This document shows positions 1 through 5,906 of a stretch of 7,479 nt of DNA, piece after piece. The DNA is from Bacillota bacterium (lineage in GTDB: Bacteria; Bacillota; Clostridia; Oscillospirales; Oscillospiraceae). A model generated the notes under the pieces. The model was given only the letters and a program-made list of their open reading frames with translations. It was not told where the DNA came from and ran no database searches. The DNA lies in NCBI GenBank assembly GCA_023395775.1, contig JAEWYA010000236.1, positions 1-7,479 of the forward strand, written 5' to 3'. A program made the position numbers and the translations under genes. The first letter of the stretch is position 1. The number at the start of each line of letters is the position of its first letter.

Positions 1-42
1 CCCCCGTCTCCAAAATACATCATGGTCAGGGAGGTTCAGCAA

Positions 43-1836
43 ATGAATGTTGCAGAACGGATTGTCAAGCTGCGTTTATTGATGGCACAGGCGGGCATGG
101 ACGCATATGTCGTTCCCTCTGCCGACAACCACCAGAGCGAGTATGTAGGCGAGCACTTTAAGTGCCGCCGCTTTATTACCGGCTTTACCGGCTCCGCCGG
201 CACCGCTGTCTTCACGCAGAGCAAGGCGGGACTTTGGACGGACGGCCGCTACTTTGAGCAGGCGGAGCGTCAGCTCGCCGGCAGCGGCGTCGAGCTGTAC
301 CGCATGCGCGAACCGGGCGTTCCCACCGTGGAGGAATTTCTGGCGGCGGAGCTTCCGGAGAACGGCGTGCTGGGTTTTGACGGGCGCGTGCTTTCCGTGG
401 AGGAGGGCAAGGATTTTGAGGCCGCTCTCTCCTATAAAAGCATCCGTTTTACCTTTGAAGAGGATCTGGTCGGCAAGGTCTGGACGGATCGCCCGCCCCT
501 TTCTGAAGAACCCGCGTTCCTGCTGGCGGAAAAGTACACCGGCGAAAGCGCCGCCCACAAGCTCGCCCGCGTCCGCGACGAAATGCGTCAAGCCGGTGCA
601 ACCGTCCATGTGCTGGCATCTCTGGATGATGTTTCGTGGCTCATCAATCTGCGCGGCAACGATATTGAATATTCTCCCCTGCTGCTGTCCTACGCATTGA
701 TTTATATGGATAAGGCGCTGCTTTTCATGGATGAGCGCAAGCTCAATGCCGAATGCCGCGCCTATGTGACTAAAAACGGTTTTACCCTGCGTCCCTACAA
801 TGATATCTACGAAGAAATCACCTGCCTTACAAAGCAGGAGACGATCCTCCTTGATCCCATGAAGCTGAATTTTGCCCTTTACAAGAGTATTCCTGACAGT
901 GTTCGCAAGGTGGAGCGTCCTAATCCCACGATTCTGATGAAGGCAATGAAGAACCAGGTGGAGCTGTCCAACATCCGTGAAGCCCATATAAAGGACGGCG
1001 TTGCCGTCACCCGTTTCATGCGCTGGATCAAACAGCACGCAGGTGAGGATACTCTGACGGAGCTCTCCGCCACCGATCAGCTGACCGCTTTCCGCAAGGA
1101 GCAGGACGGCTATTACTGGGACAGCTTTGAACCCATCTGCGCATACCGCGACCACGCCGCCATGATGCATTACACCTCCACTCCGGAAACAGATGTCGTC
1201 ATGAAGCCCGGCGCACTGTTCCTCAACGACACCGGCGGAAACTACAGCGAAGGGTCCACCGATATCACCCGCACCTTTGCAGTCGGCTCCGTTTCACAAG
1301 AGCTGAAGGTTCACTTTACCGCTGTGCTGCGCGCTATGCTGCGCCTCGCCTCGGCTAACTTCCTCTATGGCTGTACCGGCTATAACCTGGACATTCTGGC
1401 GCGCGGCCCTGTGTGGGATCTCGGCATCGACTTCCGCTGCGGTACGGGACACGGCGTCGGTTATATGCTCAGTATTCACGAACCCCCCACCGGCTTCCGC
1501 TGGTACGTTGTACCCGCCAAAAATGAAACGCACCCACTGGAGGAGGGGATGGTGCTGACGGACGAGCCGGGCATCTATGTGGAAGGCTCACACGGCATCC
1601 GTCTTGAAAACGAGATGGTGGTTCAAAAGGGCGAAGCTAACGAATATGGGCAGTTCATGCATTTTGAGACACTGACCTTCGTTCCCTTTGACCTTGACGC
1701 CATCGACCCCGCGCTGATGAATGACCAGGAGCGCGCATGGCTGAATAATTATCACCGCACTGTCTACGATAAGCTGGCTCCCCGCATGACTGCCGATGAG
1801 CGGGAGTGGCTGGCTCAGTATACGCGCGCCATCTAA
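43..1836 (+). CDS. Xaa-Pro aminopeptidase, three-domain M24B family
   Basis: Cytosolic metallo-aminopeptidase expected to remove the N-terminal residue from peptides with proline in second position. The ATG at 43 is chosen because AGGGAGGT (28-35) lies 7 bases upstream; an in-frame ATG at 22 has no such site. The product is 597 residues, the size of the long eukaryote-like (XPNPEP1-type) aminopeptidase P rather than the shorter E. coli PepP. Two creatinase-like N-terminal domains occupy roughly residues 1-300, with PSADNHQSEY and FTGFxGSAGTAV-type signatures near 25-57. The pita-bread catalytic domain spans about 310-535. All five expected dinuclear metal ligands are visible: D396 (NDTGG), D407 (STDITRT), H470 (GTGHGVG), E508 (DEPG) and E522 (RLENE). 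Catalytic histidines H376 (MMHYT) and H479 (IHEPP) are also present. Residues about 538-597 form the M24 C-terminal extension (HFETLTFVPFD). No signal peptide is seen. It is followed by a strong hairpin terminator and converges on the LysR gene. Confidence 0.96.
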   Translation: MNVAERIVKLRLLMAQAGMDAYVVPSADNHQSEYVGEHFKCRRFITGFTGSAGTAVFTQSKAGLWTDGRYFEQAERQLAGSGVELYRMREPGVPTVEEFLAAELPENGVLGFDGRVLSVEEGKDFEAALSYKSIRFTFEEDLVGKVWTDRPPLSEEPAFLLAEKYTGESAAHKLARVRDEMRQAGATVHVLASLDDVSWLINLRGNDIEYSPLLLSYALIYMDKALLFMDERKLNAECRAYVTKNGFTLRPYNDIYEEITCLTKQETILLDPMKLNFALYKSIPDSVRKVERPNPTILMKAMKNQVELSNIREAHIKDGVAVTRFMRWIKQHAGEDTLTELSATDQLTAFRKEQDGYYWDSFEPICAYRDHAAMMHYTSTPETDVVMKPGALFLNDTGGNYSEGSTDITRTFAVGSVSQELKVHFTAVLRAMLRLASANFLYGCTGYNLDILARGPVWDLGIDFRCGTGHGVGYMLSIHEPPTGFRWYVVPAKNETHPLEEGMVLTDEPGIYVEGSHGIRLENEMVVQKGEANEYGQFMHFETLTFVPFDLDAIDPALMNDQERAWLNNYHRTVYDKLAPRMTADEREWLAQYTRAI

Positions 1837-1875
1837 CCGGAGACAATTCAGGAATGCGGCAAGTAGGGAAAAAGC

Positions 1876-1919
1876 AAACGACAGGAAGGGTCTTTGATCC
1901 TTCCTGTCGTTTTGTTTTT
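1876..1919. terminator. Bidirectional intrinsic terminator between convergent genes
   Basis: A perfect 14-bp stem (1876-1889 pairing with 1899-1912, AAACGACAGGAAGG and its complement) closes a 9-base loop. It is followed on the + strand by TGTTTTT (1913-1919), terminating the aminopeptidase gene 40 bases after its stop. On the - strand the hairpin is followed by CTTTTTCCC (complement of 1867-1875), so it can also stop transcripts of the convergent LysR gene, whose stop codon is at 1930. Confidence 0.9.
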
Positions 1920-1929
1920 AAAATTCATT

Positions 1930-2826
1930 TTAGCGCACTTCATTTAACCGCTGTGCCTCCGTTCGGGCGAAGGCCGTCAAATCCTGAATCATACGGCTTC
2001 GTTTTTGCCGCTGGTTCTGCCTGGGAATGACCATGGACAGCATACGCGTTTGTTCCGGCAAAAGAGGGCGCGCCACAACATCCGCACTGCTGCCCCGCAA
2101 CGTCATTTCCGTTACCATGGAAACCCCCATGCCTCTGGCGACCATGGAGAGAATACAATCGTCGCCGCGCACCCGAAACCGCTTGGGCGGAGTCAGTCCG
2201 GTATTTCCAAGCACCTGCGTAATATACTCGTCCGTTCCGCTTTCCTGCAAAATATAGGGATATTGCAAAAGCTGGGCAGGTTCCACCGCCTCTTGCGCGG
2301 CAAGAGGATGCTTTGGCGGCAGCACCGCCATGATCGGCTCGCGCAAAAGTTCTATGATCTGCGCCTCGATCACCGGATAGGGCGGCGAGGTGAACGCGAC
2401 ATCGATCACCCCCTGCTTCGCCAAAAACTCGATCTCGCCGTGATCGGCAACCATGATCTGATATTCAAGCTGAGGGTATTTTTCCAGCATGGACTGCATC
2501 ACATTCGGCAGAAAACACTGGGAAAAACTCTCCGAGCAGGCAACGCAGAGTCGGTCGGTGGCTCTATACTTTATTCGGTGGACGATTTCATTGAAATTAT
2601 CCGCATCCCGCAGCAGGATACGCAGGTACGGCTCAATCTTTTTCGCCTCCGGGGTTGGACGCACACCGTCTTTTTCCCGCACCAGCAAGGGAAAACCGAA
2701 CTCACCCTCCAGTGAGGCAATCATGCGGCTCAAATTGGATTGCGTATAGTTCATCTGCTTCGCGGCCTTGGAAAGGTTCCCCACTTCCATAGCGTACAAA
2801 AGTGCGTAATACTTTGTTAGGTTCAA
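1930..2826 (-). CDS. LysR-type transcriptional regulator
   Basis: DNA-binding regulator of 298 residues, the usual LysR family length. Residues 1-62 form the winged helix-turn-helix: NLSKAAKQMNYTQSNLSRMIASLE (17-40) matches the family pattern of a small residue, AA, L/M, then SxxSRxIxxLE, followed by FGFPLLVRE. A linker helix (about 58-88) precedes the periplasmic-binding-protein-like effector domain (about 90-295). The start is TTG at 2826: the ribosome site AGGAAGG lies 7 bases upstream, and starting at the next methionine (residue 13) would cut into the first helix of the DNA-binding domain. It is downstream of, and on the same strand as, the peptidase/permease operon but separated from it by a strong terminator, so it is probably transcribed from its own promoter within 2827-2908, where inverted repeats suggest autoregulation. 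The effector is unknown. The adjacent peptidase and transporter genes are plausible targets, by inference only. Confidence 0.94.
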   Translation of the reverse strand: MNLTKYYALLYAMEVGNLSKAAKQMNYTQSNLSRMIASLEGEFGFPLLVREKDGVRPTPEAKKIEPYLRILLRDADNFNEIVHRIKYRATDRLCVACSESFSQCFLPNVMQSMLEKYPQLEYQIMVADHGEIEFLAKQGVIDVAFTSPPYPVIEAQIIELLREPIMAVLPPKHPLAAQEAVEPAQLLQYPYILQESGTDEYITQVLGNTGLTPPKRFRVRGDDCILSMVARGMGVSMVTEMTLRGSSADVVARPLLPEQTRMLSMVIPRQNQRQKRSRMIQDLTAFARTEAQRLNEVR

Positions 2827-2833
2827 GAAAAGC

Positions 2834-2840
2834 CCTTCCT
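2834..2840 (-). promoter_or_regulatory. Ribosome binding site fixing a TTG start of the LysR gene
   Basis: On the - strand AGGAAGG stands 7 bases before TTG at 2826. It supports the non-ATG start that keeps the full LysR DNA-binding domain. Confidence 0.75.
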
Positions 2841-2864
2841 TTCACGATTCTTGCAGACCGCTTT

Positions 2865-2906
2865 GCCGCGCATAAAATATTCCATGCGCGGCTTGGCACA
2901 GCATGG
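2865..2906. promoter_or_regulatory. Nested inverted repeats upstream of the LysR gene (candidate operator)
   Basis: A perfect 9-bp inverted repeat, GCCGCGCAT (2865-2873) and ATGCGCGGC (2884-2892), encloses a 10-base AT-rich spacer. A second perfect 6-bp pair, CCATGC (2882-2887) and GCATGG (2901-2906), reuses the right arm. The spacer contains TATTTT on the - strand, a possible -10 element for the LysR gene, with no convincing -35. The layout (T-N10-A within the palindrome, three GCAT/ATGC half-sites over about 40 bases) resembles a LysR-type binding region (consensus T-N11-A). It could instead act as an RNA hairpin in the leader. Binding is inferred, not shown. Confidence 0.4.
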
Positions 2907-2908
2907 TC

Positions 2909-2958
2909 AAAAAAACAGCCTCTGCTCCAAAAGGGCTGTGCCCTTTTGGAGCAGGCTG
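2909..2958 (-). terminator. Intrinsic terminator of the peptidase/permease operon
   Basis: Read on the - strand, a 13-bp stem (2941-2953 with 2923-2935, containing TCCAAAAGGG) has a 5-base loop. It is extended by a 5-bp outer stem (2954-2958 with 2916-2920) after a 2-base bulge, then seven T residues (complement of 2909-2915). It begins 3 bases after the permease stop codon, so the LysR gene beyond it is a separate transcription unit. Confidence 0.92.
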
Positions 2959-2961
2959 CAT

Positions 2962-4374
2962 TTACTCCTGTCTTGCCTGTAACCGGCGAGGCTGAGAGAC
3001 TCGCCAAATAAATAGCCCCAGCAAGACCACCAGCATCCCGCCTCCGATCAGCTCCGCCTCGTAGGCAAGATTGTCCGCCTGCGTTTTCATAGCAGGCGCA
3101 GCGGAAAGCACCACGCTCAGCGCACAGGCAATCAGCGCAATCGTTGCGATTACCACGGCGCTCTCCGTGTTGCGGCACATGGCATACGGACGTACCTCAT
3201 CCGGACGCGTGCTGCGCAGCTTGATATAAGCGGCAAACAGCAGCACATAGGGAATCATCCCCGTCAGGGCCGTAATGCTGACCAGAATGTTATAAATATA
3301 CCCCACTGCCGGCAGCAGCGACGTCCCCAGCAGAATCACGGTGACAAAGATCGCCTGCCCATAAACGGCGCGGGCCGGCATCCCCTCGGCGTTACACTCC
3401 ATGATCTTATCGGAAAAAACGCCCCGGCTGACACTTCCGAACAGCATCTTGACCGGTGAGGCCACATACAGTACCACACTGCCTGCAACGGACAACGCGA
3501 TTCCCACCGCCATCAGCCGCACGAACCACGTGCCGATCCCCAGCGACGACGCCGCCCGGGCGATGGCGTCAAGAATTCCGGTGGTTCCGGTAATTTCCTC
3601 CGTGGGCATCAACATGGTAATGGCGATGGAACCAAAAATGTAAAGCCCCGCGATAATGGCTGCCGCCGTGAAGATTGCCCGTGGAATTGTCTTTTGCGGC
3701 CGGTCAATGGAGGTGACAAAGTTCGCGCAAACCTCCGTGCCGGACAGGGCAAACATCAAGGTTGAATAGGCAACCATTGCGTCCATGTCGATGTTTGGCC
3801 TGAGCTCCGTCCGGTAGTCGGCGGCGCAGGGCAAGGTCTTCAGCAGCAAAACGGAGGCAGCGGCGAGCGCGATCATCACCACCGTCGGAATCGTAGAGCC
3901 CATGGCGCTGGCAGTGGTAAACATTTTCGCCCGCGCCAGCCCCTTTGTGCTGATAAAAGACAGCATCCAGAACATAACCACGGATACGCTCAGAACCAGC
4001 CATTTGTTTTCCGCCAATTCCTTATGTCCGAATACATAGGTCAGATTGATCACGAAAAAGGTTAAAAACCCGGCGTACCAGAAAGCTTTGCCTGTCCAAT
4101 TGAGCCATGCTGCCAAAAAGCCTGTTTTTTCACCAAACGCCTCCCTCACCCACGCGTAAAGCCCGCCGTCGGTGGGGTATGTAGACGCAAGCTCGGCACA
4201 GATCAGCGACTCCGGGATGAAAAAGACAACCGCGCACAGCACCCACATCGGTATCGCGCCGACGCCGAAGCCGAAGCTTGCCGCCGTGGACTTTGCAATC
4301 CAGCGAATCCCATATTGGGCCGTAACATTGATGAACACAAGATCCCAAAATTTAATTGTTGCCTTTTCTTCCAT
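2962..4374 (-). CDS. APC-superfamily amino acid permease (AGT/GadC-like)
   Basis: Integral inner-membrane transporter of 470 residues, expected to move amino acids or related compounds by antiport or proton symport. Hydrophobic stretches fit 12 helices, for example around residues 37-60, 84-113, 124-145, 160-180, 232-257, 283-305, 339-362, 364-385, 404-427 and 441-460. The family signature after helix 2 is clear: ELASTYPTDGGLYAWVREAFG (61-81). The conserved region of helix 6 appears as FALSGTEVCANFVTSIDRP (208-226), where APC proteins have a substrate-binding G-x-E turn, followed by PQKTIPRA. The start is ATG at 4374 (6 bases after AGAGG); an adjoining in-frame GTG at 4377 is only 3 bases from that site. 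It lies 24 bases downstream of the M24 peptidase gene, so the two are very likely cotranscribed and the transporter may import or exchange products or substrates of the peptidase. The exact substrate cannot be read from the sequence. Confidence 0.92.
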   Translation of the reverse strand: MEEKATIKFWDLVFINVTAQYGIRWIAKSTAASFGFGVGAIPMWVLCAVVFFIPESLICAELASTYPTDGGLYAWVREAFGEKTGFLAAWLNWTGKAFWYAGFLTFFVINLTYVFGHKELAENKWLVLSVSVVMFWMLSFISTKGLARAKMFTTASAMGSTIPTVVMIALAAASVLLLKTLPCAADYRTELRPNIDMDAMVAYSTLMFALSGTEVCANFVTSIDRPQKTIPRAIFTAAAIIAGLYIFGSIAITMLMPTEEITGTTGILDAIARAASSLGIGTWFVRLMAVGIALSVAGSVVLYVASPVKMLFGSVSRGVFSDKIMECNAEGMPARAVYGQAIFVTVILLGTSLLPAVGYIYNILVSITALTGMIPYVLLFAAYIKLRSTRPDEVRPYAMCRNTESAVVIATIALIACALSVVLSAAPAMKTQADNLAYEAELIGGGMLVVLLGLFIWRVSQPRRLQARQE

Positions 4375-4398
4375 CACATACCTCTGTGTCGGTGGAAA

Positions 4399-5475
4399 TC
4401 ACACCACCAGCAGATCCTTCGTGAAGCGGTTGAGGACTTCGCAGCCGTCCTTGGTAATCAGAACCAGATCCTCAATCCGAACGCCGACCTCTCCCGGGAT
4501 ATAAATACCCGGCTCCACGGAAAAGACCATACCCGGCTTGATGACTTCCTCGTTGACAGAGGAAACATCTCCGAATTCGTGATCCTCGATTCCGATATTA
4601 TGACCGGTGCGATGGGTGAAATACTGCCCGTATCCCTTTTCGGTGATATAATCGCGGCAAGCGTTATCCACATCGCAGAAGCGATTGCCGGGCTTTGCCG
4701 CAGCAATCCCCCGCAGGTTCGCCTCCAGGACCACATGATAGACCTCACGCGCCTTTTCGGACGCCTCGCCAAGGAATACCGTGCGGGTCATATCCGAGCA
4801 ATAGCCGTCCTTTACGCCGCCGATGTCCAGCACGACGGAATCACCGCGCTTTCCGCGCGTCACCTTGTCGGTCGCATGGTGCGGATCGGCGGCGTTTGCG
4901 CCGTAGCCAATGATGGGATCAAAGGAAACGCCATCGCAGCCGGCCTTTTCATACTCGTCCAACAGAATATCTGCAACGCCCTGCTCGGTCAGGCCGTCGG
5001 CAACGTGGCGATACAGTTTTTCCATGACCATGTCGTTCACCTGAGAAGATACACGCATCAGCTCCTGCTCCTTTTCATCTTTGATCTGGCGGATATGATC
5101 CACAATCACCGAGCTGTTTACAAAACGACAGCCCGGACGCAGTTCCATCAAGCGCAGCAGAAATTTTGCGGGCCAAATTTTGTCAACGCCAAAGGTCTTT
5201 CCGTCTTCCACACACTTGGCAAGGACTGCGACGCAGTCGTCGATATCATCGTAATACTCAATATCAAAGCTGAACTTGTCGCCCTGCGGAAACAGCTTGT
5301 TCAGAATCATCTGTACCTTGCCGTTTGTGTTCAGGAAGAGGGTCATCAGACGTTCTCCGGGATGAATCCAGCAGCCTGTCAAGTAATAAATGGAGGCAGG
5401 ATCAGAGATAATCATCTGTTCCACATGGTTTTCTTCCATGGCTTTCATAATTTTTGCAAGTCTCGTATTTTCCAT
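4399..5475 (-). CDS. M24B metallopeptidase, Xaa-Pro dipeptidase/aminopeptidase-like
   Basis: Cytosolic metalloenzyme of 358 residues, the normal size of short bacterial PepQ/YpdF-type Xaa-Pro peptidases, which split peptides at an N-terminal X-Pro bond. The N-terminal creatinase domain covers about 1-125 (ISDPASIYYLTG at 23-34), and the pita-bread catalytic domain about 135-350. The five metal ligands are present: D217 (VLDIGG), D228 (CSDMTRT), H292 (RTGHNIG), E321 (VEPGIY) and E335 (RIED). Histidines H199/H200 (DPHHATD) and H299 fill the usual catalytic positions. Complete ligands favour a peptidase over metal-independent M24 relatives such as creatinase, though substrate specificity is uncertain. 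The start is ATG at 5475 because GGAGG sits 6 bases upstream; the frame stays open to a TTG at 5490 that would precede the ribosome site. It is the first gene of an operon with the permease. It is a paralogue of, but clearly distinct from, the 597-residue enzyme at the left end. Confidence 0.94.
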   Translation of the reverse strand: MENTRLAKIMKAMEENHVEQMIISDPASIYYLTGCWIHPGERLMTLFLNTNGKVQMILNKLFPQGDKFSFDIEYYDDIDDCVAVLAKCVEDGKTFGVDKIWPAKFLLRLMELRPGCRFVNSSVIVDHIRQIKDEKEQELMRVSSQVNDMVMEKLYRHVADGLTEQGVADILLDEYEKAGCDGVSFDPIIGYGANAADPHHATDKVTRGKRGDSVVLDIGGVKDGYCSDMTRTVFLGEASEKAREVYHVVLEANLRGIAAAKPGNRFCDVDNACRDYITEKGYGQYFTHRTGHNIGIEDHEFGDVSSVNEEVIKPGMVFSVEPGIYIPGEVGVRIEDLVLITKDGCEVLNRFTKDLLVV

Positions 5476-5481
5476 AGTAAA

Positions 5482-5486
5482 CCTCC
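5482..5486 (-). promoter_or_regulatory. Ribosome binding site of the short M24B peptidase
   Basis: GGAGG on the - strand lies 6 bases before the ATG at 5475 and decides that start over the upstream in-frame TTG at 5490. Confidence 0.8.
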
Positions 5487-5561
5487 GCAATCAATAAAAT
5501 AGTGATGCCGCTTCGATCCGTAACATCCTCTTTTAGAGTATGCCTTGCACCGACGAAATAG

Positions 5562-5588
5562 CGCGTAAAAACCGCGTAAAAACCGCGT
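5562..5588. repeat. Tandem 11-bp repeat, 2.5 copies of CGCGTAAAAAC
   Basis: Two exact copies of CGCGTAAAAAC (5562-5572, 5573-5583) are followed by a partial CGCGT (5584-5588). The 11-base period is close to one helical turn, so the copies face the same side of the DNA. The array lies 87-113 bases upstream of the peptidase ATG at 5475 and just upstream of the -10-like CATACT, where activators commonly bind. A regulatory role is inferred. Confidence 0.6.
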
Positions 5589-5791
5589 TTCGTTTGTGAC
5601 TTTTTCCTGCTTTTTTGAAATTGTTTGAAAATATCCTGTTGAAAATGCAAAATACTTCGTTGTTTGAAAGCAGTTTCATTTGACTTTTCTGTACCTCCTT
5701 CAAATTTAACGCAGCCTCTCGACGCAGACTGAGATGCAGTTGTGCAATCGCTTTTGTGAATGATAAAGTCATTTTTTTGGGCATCTATCAA

Positions 5792-5821
5792 TTGGATTAT
5801 TCCGCACGTCGGAGCTATGAT
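5792..5821 (+). promoter_or_regulatory. Candidate promoter of the double-cubane operon
   Basis: TATGAT (5816-5821) matches five of six bases of TATAAT and follows TTGGAT (5792-5797, three of six to TTGACA) after 18 bases. Transcription would start near 5828, giving a leader of about 80 bases before the GTG at 5907. An alternative is TTGAAA (5625-5630), 17 bases, CAAAAT (5648-5653). Neither is strong. Confidence 0.3.
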
Positions 5822-5891
5822 GAAACTATCACCCATCGGGGGTTCGAAAGACCAGCCATTAACTTTATTTCAAAAAATTTTGAGAAACATG

Positions 5892-5898
5892 AAGGGGG
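5892..5898 (+). promoter_or_regulatory. Ribosome binding site fixing a GTG start of the double-cubane protein
   Basis: AAGGGGG stands 8 bases before GTG at 5907. The in-frame ATG at 5889 overlaps this site and has no purine-rich site of its own, so GTG is preferred. Confidence 0.7.
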
Positions 5899-5906
5899 AC
5901 CAAGTT

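Larger units (their letters stand above)
5476..5906. other. Divergent AT-rich intergenic region
   Basis: This 431-base stretch separates the - strand peptidase/permease operon from the + strand double-cubane operon, so it must hold promoters for both. It is much richer in A+T than the neighbouring genes. Seen in it: a tandem 11-bp repeat (5562-5588), four TTGAAA motifs (5615-5669), an orphan AAGGAGGT on the - strand (5693-5700) and + strand promoter candidates near 5625-5653 and 5792-5821. For the - strand operon only a weak -10-like CATACT (complement of 5537-5542) was found, without a -35. No tRNA, recognisable riboswitch or convincing gene was seen. Confidence 0.8.

Noticed and set aside
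76..1170. Long - strand open frame of 364 codons opposite the aminopeptidase
   Set aside because: It is antisense to a gene with complete family motifs; it has no recognisable domains and reflects codon bias in a GC-rich gene.
4315..5502. Long + strand open frame of 395 codons opposite the short peptidase
   Set aside because: It is a shadow of the M24B gene, whose metal ligands and ribosome site are all on the - strand.
5496..5524. - strand promoter GTTACG, 17 bases, TATTTT before the M24B gene
   Set aside because: The predicted start of transcription would fall within the ribosome binding site, and the -35 match is poor.
5754..5775. Possible CRP/FNR/Rex-like palindrome around TTGTGAATGATAAAGTCA
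   Set aside because: The right half does not match any of these consensus half-sites; the symmetry is too weak.
5402..5836. - strand open frame of 144 codons spanning the intergenic region into the peptidase gene
   Set aside because: It overlaps the real M24B start in another frame and has no family resemblance and no ribosome site at its start.
5868..5887. AT-rich near-palindrome TTTCAAAAAATTTTGAGAAA before the double-cubane gene
   Set aside because: It has an unpaired base and is made of A and T runs; readily explained by base composition, with no supporting context.
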